Below are positions 18,336 to 28,052 of a DNA stretch of 64,000 nucleotides, one piece after another (positions within the stretch are counted from its first letter, which is position 1; every line of letters begins with the position of its first letter). The translations under genes were made by a program, and so were the position numbers. This stretch comes from Pseudomonas fluorescens (GTDB lineage: Bacteria; Pseudomonadota; Gammaproteobacteria; Pseudomonadales; Pseudomonadaceae). Location of the stretch: assembly GCF_902498065.1 (NCBI RefSeq), contig NZ_CABVIR010000001.1, forward strand, positions 1,240,001-1,304,000, read 5' to 3'. Under the pieces are notes generated by a model. The model had not been told where the DNA came from and searched no databases. It saw only the letters and a program-made list of their open reading frames with translations.

Positions 18336-19697
18336 TCAGGGCGTGAGCTCAACGCTGTCGCGATACTCCGGCACCGAAACCGACCACCCCAACTCCAGGC
18401 TGATACGCCGGCGCAGCACATCCGAGGCATTGGGTTCTCCGTGCACGACATAGGTGTGTCTGGGCGGCCGTTTGAACCCGCGCAGCCATTGCATGATTTC
18501 ATCGGCGTCGGCGTGCGCGGACAGGGTTTCCATCGGCACCACCTCAGCCCTGATCGGCACATCCTTGCCGTGGATGCGCACCGAAGGAGCGCCCGCGACG
18601 ATTTGCGCGCCACGGGTACCGCCGGCCTGGAATCCCGGCATCAGCAGCGTGTTGATCGGGTTGGGGGCCAGCGCCTTGAGGTGGTGGATCACACGCCCCC
18701 CCGTGGCCATGCCGCTCGCAGCGATGATCACCGCCGGGGCGCGTTGCTGATCCAGCTTGATCGAATCAGCAGTGCTGCGCACGAATTTCGCGACGTGACA
18801 CATGCCTTCGCATTCCTCGAGGGATAACCGGTGCTCGCTGCGAAAACGCTGGTACAAACTGGTGACGTCGGTGGCCATCGGGCTGTTGAGATAGATCGGC
18901 ACATCGGGAATCGCATGGCGCTGTTTCAGCCGATACAGGTGGTACATCAACAACTGGGCGCGCCCTACTGCGAACGACGGCACCAAGGTGATGCCATGAC
19001 GCAACGAGGTGCGGGTGATGACTTCGGCCAATTGCGCTTCAGGTGACTCGGCCGGATGCTTGCGATCTCCATAGGTCGATTCCACCAGCAGGTAATCAGC
19101 CTGCTCGACGGGTTCTGGAGCGAACATCAATGGATCATCTGGCCGCCCCAGATCCCCGGAACAGACCAGCGTGATGCCATCGGCGATCACCTCCACCGTC
19201 GTCGCGCCCAATATATGCCCCGCGCAACGAAACTGGATGGTCATGCCCGCGGCAATTTCGACCCTGTGATGCAACTCCACGGGTCGCAACAGTTTCAGTG
19301 CCCGCTCGGCATCTTGCTCGGTATAAAGCGGCAAAGCCGGGTGGTGCCGGGAGAAACCATGCCGATTGGCGAACTCGGCGGCCTCTTCTTGCAAGCGGCC
19401 GCTATCCAACAGCAGGATTTTCACCAGCTCACAGGTGGCGGGGGTGGCATACACCGGGCCGCGATAACCGCTGCGCACCAATACAGGCAGGTAGCCGCTG
19501 TGATCCAGGTGGGCATGGGTAAGAACGATGGCGCCGAGCTCACCAACCGGGAGCTGGAACGTGTCCCAGTTATGCAACCGCAGTTGTTTATAGCCCTGGA
19601 ACAGGCCGCAATCGATCAATACGTGTTGGTCGCGATGTTCCAGCAGGTATTTGCTGCCGGTGACTGTGCCTGCTGCACCGAGAAATGTCATTCGCAT
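18336..19697 (-). CDS. Beta-CASP metallo-beta-lactamase-fold ribonuclease
   Basis: Zinc-dependent RNA-processing nuclease of 453 residues, similar in plan to CPSF73/Ysh1-like bacterial enzymes. The metal sites are HAHLDHSG (about 61-68), GHILGA, SGDLGR and ESTYGDR; the beta-CASP insert contains SFAVGRAQ, and the C-terminal RMMBL part has LSAHADADEI and VVHGEP. The start ATG 19697 follows AAGGAGACGGCC. A perfect Anr box lies 61 nt upstream, so the enzyme is expected to rise under low oxygen. Its RNA targets are unknown. Confidence 0.9.
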   Translation of the reverse strand: MRMTFLGAAGTVTGSKYLLEHRDQHVLIDCGLFQGYKQLRLHNWDTFQLPVGELGAIVLTHAHLDHSGYLPVLVRSGYRGPVYATPATCELVKILLLDSGRLQEEAAEFANRHGFSRHHPALPLYTEQDAERALKLLRPVELHHRVEIAAGMTIQFRCAGHILGATTVEVIADGITLVCSGDLGRPDDPLMFAPEPVEQADYLLVESTYGDRKHPAESPEAQLAEVITRTSLRHGITLVPSFAVGRAQLLMYHLYRLKQRHAIPDVPIYLNSPMATDVTSLYQRFRSEHRLSLEECEGMCHVAKFVRSTADSIKLDQQRAPAVIIAASGMATGGRVIHHLKALAPNPINTLLMPGFQAGGTRGAQIVAGAPSVRIHGKDVPIRAEVVPMETLSAHADADEIMQWLRGFKRPPRHTYVVHGEPNASDVLRRRISLELGWSVSVPEYRDSVELTP

Positions 19698-19757
19698 GGC
19701 CGTCTCCTTGAGCATTCATGGGAGCGTTATTGATCGCTCCTTTTGGCTCAAGAGCAG

Positions 19758-19771
19758 TTGATTTTTATCAA
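19758..19771. promoter_or_regulatory. Perfect Anr/FNR box upstream of the beta-CASP gene
   Basis: TTGAT-tttt-ATCAA, inside a longer palindrome starting CAG and ending CTG, 61 nt before the minus-strand start at 19697. Confidence 0.8.
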
Positions 19772-19803
19772 CTGTGCGCGACGGCGTTGCCGTTTCAGTC
19801 GAG

Positions 19804-20715
19804 TCAGGGCAATGGCTTGACGATCATCAAGCTGCACGGCGCGTTATTCAGTAAGGTCTCGGCGGTACTGCCGATGAACTTATCGAGCCCGTGATGATAG
19901 ACCGTACCGATTACAACCATATCGAAGGCATTCTGTTGGGCGAAAAGTCCAATCACCTTGTGGGGAATGCCGGTCAGTAGATGTCGGCATTTGCTCTCGA
20001 TGCCATAGCGCTCTGCAAGCGCCTCAAAGGCCTCTTGCTGAGCATCGTTGACCGCGTCTCTCAAACTGCTATCCAGGCTGCGTGTCGGCACACTCATCGC
20101 AGCATCGCCCATCACCGACCAATTGTTGACATTGAGCAGGTGCAAGGCGGCGCCACAGGTGGCCGCCAGCGTAGAAGCCAGGTCGAGAATCCGGTCATTG
20201 AGCCCTTGGGTCATGTCCTCCAGATGGGACAGGTCGATGGTCGCGAGAATTTTCAAGGGTTTGGGATGTCTGGATTCGGTAACCAGGTGCAAGTGGCCCG
20301 GACAATCGCGCAGTAACAGCCAGTCCAGAGGGCGGTGAAAAGCACGGTTGAGCGCCGGCACATAGTGGGTATCCTTGATCACCAGGTCCGCGTGGAAGTC
20401 ATTCACGTACGAAAGCATGTGCGCCAAGGTTGATTTGGCCCATACCACTTCAGTGCTCACCTGCAACCCCGCGCACCGTTGAAACCTGGCTTGCTGCTCC
20501 AGCCAGTGTCGATGCACCTGCAAGTAGCCCTCCCGTGCCTGGGCCATCGCGTCATGGTCAAACAGGCCGGCCACCGCCAGCGTCTGGACATAATCGAACG
20601 CCACGATGTGCAACATGGCACCGGTTGCGCAGGCCAGTGCCTGCGCTCGATCAAACGCCGGGGTGCGGGTCATTTCGGCGGGGGCGATCAATAGGATTCT
20701 TTTGAGTTTGAGCAT
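19804..20715 (-). CDS. Universal stress protein, tandem UspA domains (Usp1)
   Basis: Cytoplasmic UspE-like protein of 303 residues with two Usp domains (about 1-150 and 155-303). The first begins RILLIAPAEMTRTPAFDRA, and the C-terminal one ends VIGTVYHHGLDKFIGS followed by AETLL, the nucleotide-binding loop of the family. The start is the ATG at 20715 (GAGG site 6 nt before); a GTG lies one codon upstream. It is transcribed from the lipoprotein side. It belongs to the more divergent LLIAPxxMTRT subgroup shared with the protein at 31547-32470. Confidence 0.9.
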   Translation of the reverse strand: MLKLKRILLIAPAEMTRTPAFDRAQALACATGAMLHIVAFDYVQTLAVAGLFDHDAMAQAREGYLQVHRHWLEQQARFQRCAGLQVSTEVVWAKSTLAHMLSYVNDFHADLVIKDTHYVPALNRAFHRPLDWLLLRDCPGHLHLVTESRHPKPLKILATIDLSHLEDMTQGLNDRILDLASTLAATCGAALHLLNVNNWSVMGDAAMSVPTRSLDSSLRDAVNDAQQEAFEALAERYGIESKCRHLLTGIPHKVIGLFAQQNAFDMVVIGTVYHHGLDKFIGSTAETLLNNAPCSLMIVKPLP

Positions 20716-20792
20716 CACATACCTCGTCCTGGGAGCGCTTTACTGCCTGACTGCAAGCTCGATTTCCCGCGCAGGTTTTGTGTCGTAGCTGA

Positions 20793-21026
20793 CTACTTGC
20801 GAGGCGCCTTTTCGGCCATCCGACTGGCGCGCAGGTTTGCCTCATCGGCAGCGCGCTGCGCCTGTTCCGCTTTGATGTACGCCTCATCGGCCCGCAGCCG
20901 TGCGGTCGCGGCATTATTTTCGGCGGACTCCAATCGGGCGTCGATTTCCTGGGCGTGCCGATGACTGCAACCGGCTGTCGTTGCCAACAGAATGCTCAGC
21001 AAGGTAATGGACAAGCGCATGTTCAT
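20793..21026 (-). CDS. Small alanine-zipper lipoprotein (OprI/Lpp-like)
   Basis: Lipoprotein of 77 residues with a signal peptide ending in a lipobox-like TTAGC, so Cys is lipidated. The mature part is a single coiled coil rich in Ala, Glu and Arg (AENNAATARLRADEAYIKAE), like the murein lipoprotein family of pseudomonads. ATG 21026 is chosen because GAGGGAAAACC precedes it; the ATG six codons earlier lacks a site. It lies just upstream of Usp1 and may be co-transcribed with it. A weak Anr-like site is 78 nt upstream. Confidence 0.82.
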   Translation of the reverse strand: MNMRLSITLLSILLATTAGCSHRHAQEIDARLESAENNAATARLRADEAYIKAEQAQRAADEANLRASRMAEKAPRK

Positions 21027-21103
21027 GGTTTTCCCTCGGTGCATGACAACTGGAAAAGCTTCCGATAGTTGACCCCAGTATCTGACGCCATCGCCTGCAC
21101 ACT

Positions 21104-21117
21104 CTGATTTTTGTCAA
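21104..21117. promoter_or_regulatory. Degenerate Anr/FNR-like box upstream of the lipoprotein
   Basis: CTGAT-tttt-GTCAA, two mismatches from consensus, 78 nt before the minus-strand start at 21026. A stronger site lies 44 bp away facing the BON gene. Confidence 0.35.
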
Positions 21118-21161
21118 CTAATGGCCCGCCGGCGATTAGTGAAGCACTCACTGCAGCCTTG

Positions 21162-21175
21162 TTGATTTAGCTCAA
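21162..21175. promoter_or_regulatory. Anr/FNR box upstream of the BON-ftsH operon
   Basis: TTGAT-ttag-CTCAA, one mismatch from consensus, 82 bp before ATG 21257. Confidence 0.6.
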
Positions 21176-21256
21176 TGTCCTGGCGTCGCTCAGGCGTAAA
21201 AAAAAAGCAACGGACGCTGCGTCCCGTCAATACCGGATCAAAAAGAGGCCACCGTC

Positions 21257-21904
21257 ATGAGCGACTTGAGTCTGCGCAAAATCATCATGGAAGAGCTTGA
21301 ATTCAAGCCTGATATCGACGCCGCCAGCATTGGCGTTGCCGTGGACAATGGCGTTGTCACCCTCTCCGGTCACGTCAACAGCTATGCACAGAAAGTCAGT
21401 GCGGAGCGCGCGGTAAAAGGCATCAAAGGGGTGCGCGCTGTCGCCGATGAAATCCAGGTCAGGCTGGAGAAAGGAGCCGGCACCGCGGATGACATCATCG
21501 CGACCCGCGCCTTGAACATCATCAAATGGAGTGCCGACGTGCCCGACGGCGACATTAAAGTCATTGTGCGCAACGGCTGGATCACCCTTGAAGGTGAAGT
21601 GGACTGGCAGTACCAGAAAGAAGCCGCAGAGCGAGCCGTGCACAAATTGTCCGGCGTGATCGGTGTAGAAAACCGGCTCAGCCTCGTCCCCCGGGTGGAC
21701 GTCGTCGATATCCAGCATCGTATTGAAGAAGCCCTCAAGCGCAACGCCGAAGTCGGCGCCAAGGAGATTCACGTCAGGGTCGATGGCGATGTGGTGAGGC
21801 TGGAAGGCAGAGTTCATTTGTGGCGCGAGCGCCGAATAGCGGAACGGGCGGCGTGGTCGGTGCCAGGGGTGAGAGAGGTGGAGGATCATTTGCTGCTTGC
21901 TTGA
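21257..21904 (+). CDS. Cytoplasmic protein with three BON domains
   Basis: Protein of 215 residues with no signal peptide and three successive BON domains (about 3-70, 78-147 and 149-215), each with a GxVxLxGxV strand: VDNGVVTLSGHV, VRNGWITLEGEV and VDGDVVRLEGRV. BON domains usually bind membranes or are linked to osmotic stress (OsmY), but those are exported; this one appears cytosolic. It has a good AAGAGG site, follows an Anr box and precedes ftsH by 76 bp, so it may localise or assist the FtsH protease. Confidence 0.88.
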   Translation: MSDLSLRKIIMEELEFKPDIDAASIGVAVDNGVVTLSGHVNSYAQKVSAERAVKGIKGVRAVADEIQVRLEKGAGTADDIIATRALNIIKWSADVPDGDIKVIVRNGWITLEGEVDWQYQKEAAERAVHKLSGVIGVENRLSLVPRVDVVDIQHRIEEALKRNAEVGAKEIHVRVDGDVVRLEGRVHLWRERRIAERAAWSVPGVREVEDHLLLA

Positions 21905-21980
21905 GCCGATCAACCTGCAATCGCCCCAGGTGCCCCAAGGATTGCCTGTTCGACCCACGTTTCCTTTCTGAGCGAAGGTC

Positions 21981-23822
21981 ATGAAAAAAAATCACCAATG
22001 GAACCTGTCTTACTTCGCGATCGCGTTTGTCGTGTTCACCCTCGCTCAATTTCTGTTTATTGATCGTCGTGGCGTCCAGAGCATTCCCTACAGTCAGTTT
22101 CTGCAATTGCTGAACGAGCAAAAGGTCAGTGATTTAAGGGTCGAGAAAGATCAGATCAGCGGCAAACTGCAGGCGCCCATTGACGGGCACAACCTGTTCT
22201 CCACCGTGCGGGTCGATCCGGCGCTGGCGACGGATCTCGCGCAATCGGGTGTCGGTTTTACCGGGGTCAACGAAAATACCTTTTTGAATGGACTGCTGGG
22301 CTGGCTATTGCCGTTTTTCCTGATCATGGTGATCTGGCATTTTCTGTTTCGCGGCATGGCGGAAAAACAAGGCATCGGCGGGTTGATGAACATCGGCAAG
22401 TCGCGGGCCAAGGTATTCGTCCAGCGCGATACCGGCGTGACCTTCGCCGATGTCGCGGGTATCGATGAAGCCAAGGCCGAACTGGTAGAAATCGTCTCTT
22501 TTCTCAAGGACAAGGCCAAATACGCACGATTGGGGGCGCACATTCCCAAGGGCACCTTATTGGTCGGCCCGCCGGGAACCGGCAAAACCCTGGTGGCCAA
22601 AGCCATCGCGGGTGAAGCCGGTGTGCCGTTTTTCTCGATTTCGGGCTCGGAATTCGTCGAAATGTTCGTTGGCGTGGGTGCCGCCCGTGTGCACGACTTG
22701 TTCGAGCAAGCGCGGCAGGCGGCGCCCTGCATCATCTTCATCGACGAACTGGATGCGCTGGGCAAAATGCGCGGTGTCGGTGCATTTGGCGGCAATGACG
22801 AAAAGGAGCAAACCCTCAACCAGTTACTGTCAGAACTCGACGGATTCGATCCCCGTGAGGGCGTTGTATTGCTGGCCGCGACCAATCGGCCGGAGATCCT
22901 GGACCCGGCGCTGCTACGAGCCGGCCGGATCGACCGCCAGGTGCTGATTGATCGTCCTGACCGTAAAGGCCGGCAAGCGATCCTCAAGGTCCATCTTCAA
23001 AAAATCACCGTGGAGCCCGGTCTGGATGGCGAGCGCATTGCCGAAATCACCACCGGCTTCACGGGCGCAGATCTGGCAAACCTGGTCAACGAAGCGGCGA
23101 TCGTGGCCACGCGTCGTGGCGCCGAAGCGGTCAGCCTGGATGACTTCACGGCGGCAGTGGAACGAATCGTCGCGGGGGTTGAACGCAAGAGTAGCGTGCT
23201 ACGCCCCGACGAGCGCCAGGTGGTGGCGTATCACGAGATGGGGCATGCCCTGGCCGCCAGTAGCCTGCCAGCCATGGACCCCGTTCACAAAGTCTCCATT
23301 GTGCCTCGCACCATGGGCTCGCTGGGCTATACGTTGCAACGACCGACCGGGGATCACTTCCTCATGAGTTGCCAAATGCTCAAGGACCGGATTGTCGTCC
23401 TGATGGCAGGACGCGCCGCCGAATACCTTGCTTATGGTCAGATTTCTACCGGGGCTGCCGATGACCTGGCCCGCGCCACCGATATCGCCCGCCAATTGAT
23501 CACCCGGTTTGGCATGAGCACCGAACTCGGACAGTCGGTGCTGGAGCGGCAAAGCACGACCTATCTGGGCGAACGTATGCAGGGTATTGGCGAGAAAGAC
23601 TATTCGGAACAAACGGCCAGAGAAGTGGACCTGGGTATTCGCGCCCTGCTCGATGAAGCCTATGGGCGGGCAAAAGTCCTGCTTGACAGTCGTCGGGGTG
23701 ATCTGGACGCAGGTGCACACCTGTTGCTGCAAAAGGAAACCCTGACGCCCGCAGAGTTTCCACCGCTCATGCCGATCAAAACCGCCCCTGTATCCGCCCC
23801 ACTGGCCGTGGCGCCCACCTGA
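21981..23822 (+). CDS. ftsH: ATP-dependent zinc metalloprotease FtsH (accessory copy)
   Basis: Membrane-anchored AAA+ protease of 613 residues. Two TMs are near 8-28 and 103-124, with a short periplasmic part between. Walker A GPPGTGKT is at 196-203, Walker [11 protein letters not shown] follows, the SRH region has [21 protein letters not shown], and the zinc site HEMGH is at 418-422. The C-terminal tail ends in APLAVAPT rather than the long charged tail of housekeeping FtsH. The stress-block context suggests a dedicated second copy in addition to the chromosomal ftsH; that the other copy exists is inference. Confidence 0.95.
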   Translation: MKKNHQWNLSYFAIAFVVFTLAQFLFIDRRGVQSIPYSQFLQLLNEQKVSDLRVEKDQISGKLQAPIDGHNLFSTVRVDPALATDLAQSGVGFTGVNENTFLNGLLGWLLPFFLIMVIWHFLFRGMAEKQGIGGLMNIGKSRAKVFVQRDTGVTFADVAGIDEAKAELVEIVSFLKDKAKYARLGAHIPKGTLLVGPPGTGKTLVAKAIAGEAGVPFFSISGSEFVEMFVGVGAARVHDLFEQARQAAPCIIFIDELDALGKMRGVGAFGGNDEKEQTLNQLLSELDGFDPREGVVLLAATNRPEILDPALLRAGRIDRQVLIDRPDRKGRQAILKVHLQKITVEPGLDGERIAEITTGFTGADLANLVNEAAIVATRRGAEAVSLDDFTAAVERIVAGVERKSSVLRPDERQVVAYHEMGHALAASSLPAMDPVHKVSIVPRTMGSLGYTLQRPTGDHFLMSCQMLKDRIVVLMAGRAAEYLAYGQISTGAADDLARATDIARQLITRFGMSTELGQSVLERQSTTYLGERMQGIGEKDYSEQTAREVDLGIRALLDEAYGRAKVLLDSRRGDLDAGAHLLLQKETLTPAEFPPLMPIKTAPVSAPLAVAPT

Positions 23823-23888
23823 GGAGCGTGTCTTGTTGTCAGCCCTTAGCGCCGACCACCACGCATCAGCTACCGCCGGAGGTTCGCC

Positions 23889-24314
23889 ATGCTGGCAGTC
23901 ACCTTGATCAATACACTGGTGGTGATCATCGTGGTGGTGATCCACTATGAATGCCTGTTGCGTCTGAATGATTGGTTGCCGCGGCTCAAGCTTTGGAGCC
24001 GTTTCAGGATTGTCGCCGGGGTATTCGGCGCCCTGCTGGCCCACGCGCTGGAAGTCTGGTGCTTCGCGCTGGTCTATTACCTGATGGTGCGCTCCGGCGA
24101 ATGGGGCGGCCTGACGGGCAACTTCGATGGTTCGCTGCTGGACTGTGTCTATTTTTCCTTTACGACTTACACCACGATCGGTTTCGGCGATATTTCACCC
24201 GTGGGCAATCTCAAGTACCTGACCGGCTTGCAGGCGTTGACGGGGCTGGTGCTCATTAGCTGGACGGCTTCGTTTCTCTTTCTCGAAATGCAGAAATACT
24301 GGAAGAGCAAATAG
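23889..24314 (+). CDS. Small two-TM potassium channel (Ion_trans_2)
   Basis: Inner-membrane protein of 141 residues. TM1 is near 3-22, a second helix near 40-68, a pore helix with the selectivity filter TTIGFGD (about 99-105) and a final helix (about 112-135). The filter is the TVGYG-type K+ signature in the TIGFGD variant. There is no cytoplasmic RCK or cyclic-nucleotide domain. GGAGG precedes ATG 23889 and it is 66 bp after ftsH, so it probably shares that transcript. It would modulate potassium or membrane potential during stress. Confidence 0.88.
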   Translation: MLAVTLINTLVVIIVVVIHYECLLRLNDWLPRLKLWSRFRIVAGVFGALLAHALEVWCFALVYYLMVRSGEWGGLTGNFDGSLLDCVYFSFTTYTTIGFGDISPVGNLKYLTGLQALTGLVLISWTASFLFLEMQKYWKSK

Positions 24315-24381
24315 CCGACAGCGGCGGCGGAAGCCTTCTGCCCGCTCGCCTGTCGGTGTGGAATAAACGACCTGGCACTCT

Positions 24382-25266
24382 TCAGACCGCCAGGACGCTG
24401 CAAGGCACCTGATACAAAATATGCTCGGTTGTGCTGCCCAGAAGCTTGTCCACCCCATGGGATTGAACTTTGCCCATCACAATCACATCCACGTGATGAT
24501 CGTGGGCGAACTCGCTCAGCGCCGTGACGGGGTTTCCTGAGATGAAATGTCGACGATCAGAGGGCACACCGTACCGACCCGCCAATTTGAGGAACGATTT
24601 TTCCAGGTCTCTGCGCAGCGCTTTGGTGAGGTCAGCCAGCGTCAGACCGCCCATGTCCGCCAGAAAGGCGGCGGAAATATTGCAGGCGTACAGCAAATGC
24701 AACTCGGCATCACACTGCAGGGCGAGGCTGCTCGCTTGCTGGATGATCCGGTCATTGAGCTCGTCGTCGGGAGACTCGGTGTCCGACACTTCGACCGCCG
24801 CCACAATCCTGCGAGGCAGGGCAAGGCCGCTCCCGCCCACCAGATAAACCGGTACCGGGCAGTGACGGAGCAAATGCCAATCCACAGGCGTGAAAAAGGC
24901 ACGTTTGAGCGCTGACTCATGCTGAACTTCCTTGATCAACAGGTCGGGCTGCATCTCCGAGACGTGATCGAGGATGTCTTGCGTGAGGTCATCGGCCCAG
25001 GCCACCTCTGTGGTCACATTGATCCCCCGGCCACGCAGATTGTTTGCCTGGTTCTTTAGCCAGTCATGATGGTCTTGCAGGTAACTCTCCCGAGCCTTTT
25101 CCCGGTCGCCTTCTTCAAGTAGCGACAACATTTTCAACGAAGGAATAAAGGCGGCAATATGCAATTTCGCGCCGCTGGCTTTGGCCAGTGCTGCAGCATG
25201 ATTGATTGCCTCGGAATGGCGCAGGGCCGGGTTGATGATCAGTAACAATTGTTGATACTGGCTCAT
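24382..25266 (-). CDS. Universal stress protein, tandem UspA domains (Usp2)
   Basis: UspE-like cytosolic protein of 294 residues with two Usp domains. It begins MSQYQQLLLIINPALRHSEA and ends VIVMGKVQSHGVDKLLGST, the nucleotide-binding loop. It is a close paralogue of the protein at 38179-39063: long stretches such as the EMQPDLLIKEVQHESALKRA segment are identical, and the promoter regions also align. The start is ATG 25266 with GGAGGCAGATC before it; the longer frame reaches into the promoter. An Anr box lies 122 nt upstream. Confidence 0.92.
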   Translation of the reverse strand: MSQYQQLLLIINPALRHSEAINHAAALAKASGAKLHIAAFIPSLKMLSLLEEGDREKARESYLQDHHDWLKNQANNLRGRGINVTTEVAWADDLTQDILDHVSEMQPDLLIKEVQHESALKRAFFTPVDWHLLRHCPVPVYLVGGSGLALPRRIVAAVEVSDTESPDDELNDRIIQQASSLALQCDAELHLLYACNISAAFLADMGGLTLADLTKALRRDLEKSFLKLAGRYGVPSDRRHFISGNPVTALSEFAHDHHVDVIVMGKVQSHGVDKLLGSTTEHILYQVPCSVLAV

Positions 25267-25387
25267 GATCTGCCTCCAGTCAGGTGGGTGTTCGACGCTG
25301 CGGCCAGTTGCCGAGGTCAGCGATGGCGTCCTCGCTGGTTCAAGCACCAGCGTGGTTCCAGAATCCTCCTGCGGCGCCTGCGTGCCC

Positions 25388-25401
25388 TTGATTTAAATCA
25401 G
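25388..25401. promoter_or_regulatory. Anr/FNR box upstream of Usp2
   Basis: TTGAT-ttaa-ATCAG, one mismatch at the last base, between the phosphoketolase stop and the Usp2 start at 25266. Confidence 0.6.
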
Positions 25402-25422
25402 ATCCCCCGTACACACCGGTCC

Positions 25423-27798
25423 TCAGCCATCGGCCAGTGGCGTCCATTGCCAGTTCAGTACCTCGGGCATGTCTTGCCCATGCTCGATGAGGTAAAGCTT
25501 GTGTCTCTCCATGGTCGACCAATAACGCGACCGCGCGGTTTGCACTTGATCGTGCAGACGGGGTACCCGTTCGATGACGTCCAGCGCCAGTTGATAACGG
25601 TCCAGGTTGTTGATCACCGCCATGTCGAACGGTGTTGTGGTCGCGCCCTCCTCCTTGAAGCCACGAACGTGGAAATTCTCATGATTATTGCGCTTGTACA
25701 GCAGTCGGTGGATCAGCGCAGGGTAGCCATGGAAGGCGAAAATCACCGGCTTATCGACCGTGAACAGCTCGTCAAACGCCGTGTCCGGCAAACCATGGGG
25801 ATGCTGGAAGGATGGCTGCAGCACCATCAGGTCGACCACATTGACCACCCTCACCCGCAGATCCGGTACGTACTCGCGCAACAGGGTCACGGCGGCCAGG
25901 GTTTCCAGGGTCGGGACGTCACCGGCGCAGGCCATGACCACGTCCGGGTCCTGATCATCCCGGCATGCCCAGTCCCATCGACCGATGCCGGTTTGGCAAT
26001 GGCGGATGGCCGCATCGATATCCAGCCACTGCCATTCCGGTTGCTTGCCGGCGACGATGACGTTGATGTAGTTACGGCTGCGTAAACAGTGATCGGCGAC
26101 CGATAGCAGGCAATTGGCATCGGGCGGCAGGTAGATCCGCACCACGTCCGACTTTTTATTCGCCACCAGATCGATGAACCCGGGGTCCTGGTGGGAGAAA
26201 CCGTTATGGTCCTGGCGCCAGACATGGGACGTCAGTAAATAATTGAGCGAAGCAACGGGCTTGCGCCAGGGCACCTCGGCGGCGGTTTTAAGCCACTTGG
26301 CATGCTGATTGACCATCGAATCGACGATATGGATGAACGCCTCGTAACAGGACAGCAAACCATGGCGGCCCGTCAGCAAATAGCCTTCGAGCCAGCCTTC
26401 GCACACCTGCTCGCTGAGGATCTCCATCACCCGGCCGTCGACCGACAGGTTCACATCGTCCGGCTCCAGCGGCTCCATCCATACTTTGGCGCTGACCTCG
26501 TAGACCGCATCCAGTCGGTTCGAGGCCGTTTCATCCGGGCCGAACAGACGAAAGTTTTTCGCGAGCAAATTATTTTTCATGACATCGCGCAAAAACGTAC
26601 CCAGCACCCGGGTGGCCTCTGCGCGAAGGCTGCCAGGCACCTCGAGTTGCACCGCGTAGTCGGTGAACTGCGGCAGGTCCAGCGCACGCAGCAACACGCC
26701 ACCGTTGGCGTGGGGATTGGCACTCATGCGTCGGTGCCCGGTGGGTGCCAGTGCAGCGATTTCGGGCAGCAAGGCGCCCGTTGCATCAAACAGTTCGTCG
26801 GGACGATAGCTTTCGAGCCATTCCTCCAATTGCCGCAGATGAATCGGCTGCTGAAAATCGGCCAGCGGCACTTGATGCGCGCGACAGGTGCCCTCAACCC
26901 GATGGCCATCGACGAATTTCGGGCCGGTCCAGCCTTTGGGCGTGCGCAATACCAGCATTGGCCAAAGCGGTCGCGCCGGTGGTCCGGATAGCCCGGGCCG
27001 ACGCGCCTCGCGCTGGATTTCACGAATTTTCAGCACCATCGTGTCCAGCGTTTGTGCCAGTGCCTGATGCACCTGCACCGGGTCGTCACCTTCGACGAAA
27101 TACGGGTCGTAGCCATAGCCATACATCAGGGCTGACAATTCCTCCTCACTGATTCTGGACAGCACCGTGGGGTTGGCAATTTTGTAGCCGTTGAGGTGCA
27201 GGATCGGCAATACCGCGCCGTCACGCGCCGGGTTGAGGAATTTGTTGGAATGCCAACTGGCGGCCAGCGTCCCTGTTTCGGCCTCGCCGTCACCGATCAC
27301 GCAGGCGACGATCAGCTCAGGATTATCAAACGCGGCGCCATAGGCATGGGCCAGGCTATAGCCCAGTTCGCCGCCTTCATGGATCGATCCCGGAATCTGC
27401 GCGGACACATGGCTGGAGATTCCGTAAGGCCAGGAAAACTGCCGAAACAGGCGAACCAGTCCGTTGGTGTTGCGTTCCACCGAAGGATAAAACTCGGTAT
27501 ACGTCCCTTCCAGATAAGTCTGTGCCACCACCGCTGGCCCACCATGACCGGGGCCGGCAACGAAGAGCATGTTCAAGTCGTAGTGGTTGATCAGTCGATT
27601 GAGGTGGGTGTAGATCAGGTTCAGCCCCGGCGTCGTGCCCCAATGGCCCAGCAGTCGCGGCTTGATGTGGCCCAGGGTCAGGGGCACCTTCAGCAAGGGG
27701 TTGTCTTTGAGGTAGATCTGCCCGACCGCCAGATAATTGGACGCCCGCCAATAGGCATCCAGCCCTTCCAGTTGCTCGTTACTCAGAAAATCGCTCAT
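25423..27798 (-). CDS. xfp: Phosphoketolase (xylulose-5-P / fructose-6-P)
   Basis: Thiamine-diphosphate enzyme of 791 residues that cleaves xylulose-5-phosphate or fructose-6-phosphate with phosphate to acetyl-phosphate plus a smaller sugar phosphate. Motifs include GPGHGGPA at 82-89, the ThDP/Mg motif GDGEAETG at 169-176, SHQDPGF and [12 protein letters not shown]. Length and motif order fit the XFP family. ATG 27798 follows GGAG; the TTG five codons earlier is less likely. A perfect Anr box 72 nt upstream implies induction by oxygen limitation. No acetate kinase or phosphotransacetylase lies in the window to use the acetyl-phosphate. Confidence 0.95.
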   Translation of the reverse strand: MSDFLSNEQLEGLDAYWRASNYLAVGQIYLKDNPLLKVPLTLGHIKPRLLGHWGTTPGLNLIYTHLNRLINHYDLNMLFVAGPGHGGPAVVAQTYLEGTYTEFYPSVERNTNGLVRLFRQFSWPYGISSHVSAQIPGSIHEGGELGYSLAHAYGAAFDNPELIVACVIGDGEAETGTLAASWHSNKFLNPARDGAVLPILHLNGYKIANPTVLSRISEEELSALMYGYGYDPYFVEGDDPVQVHQALAQTLDTMVLKIREIQREARRPGLSGPPARPLWPMLVLRTPKGWTGPKFVDGHRVEGTCRAHQVPLADFQQPIHLRQLEEWLESYRPDELFDATGALLPEIAALAPTGHRRMSANPHANGGVLLRALDLPQFTDYAVQLEVPGSLRAEATRVLGTFLRDVMKNNLLAKNFRLFGPDETASNRLDAVYEVSAKVWMEPLEPDDVNLSVDGRVMEILSEQVCEGWLEGYLLTGRHGLLSCYEAFIHIVDSMVNQHAKWLKTAAEVPWRKPVASLNYLLTSHVWRQDHNGFSHQDPGFIDLVANKKSDVVRIYLPPDANCLLSVADHCLRSRNYINVIVAGKQPEWQWLDIDAAIRHCQTGIGRWDWACRDDQDPDVVMACAGDVPTLETLAAVTLLREYVPDLRVRVVNVVDLMVLQPSFQHPHGLPDTAFDELFTVDKPVIFAFHGYPALIHRLLYKRNNHENFHVRGFKEEGATTTPFDMAVINNLDRYQLALDVIERVPRLHDQVQTARSRYWSTMERHKLYLIEHGQDMPEVLNWQWTPLADG

Positions 27799-27869
27799 GA
27801 ATTTCTCCGCCAACGGCCCGGCCTGCCCATAGTCATTCGAGGATTCTGGGAGTCTGAAACGCTCAGGAC

Positions 27870-27883
27870 TTGATTTACATCAA
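27870..27883. promoter_or_regulatory. Perfect Anr/FNR box upstream of xfp
   Basis: TTGAT-ttac-ATCAA, 72 nt before the phosphoketolase start at 27798. It is also 170 bp upstream of the divergent Anr-like regulator gene. Confidence 0.8.
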
Positions 27884-28052
27884 GTCTCACCGCCTGCGAC
27901 TCCGTTGAATGGCGTGGGAGCGCTGTGAAAGCCGGTCCGCAGGGCGCGTATTTCCCCGTTCGTCGATTACCCCCGACGATCGCCCGAATGAAGTGCGCGC
28001 CCGAAGACCCACCATCTATGCTTAGAGCACTTCCAGATGGCGTCCCCCTCCC

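Noticed and set aside
17719..24314. A transmissible heat-resistance or protein-quality-control locus
   Set aside because: Hsp20 and FtsH are present, but the other usual members (ClpK-like ATPase, YfdX, HdeD, KefB-like, DegP, thioredoxin) are not seen and there is no mobile element at the edges.
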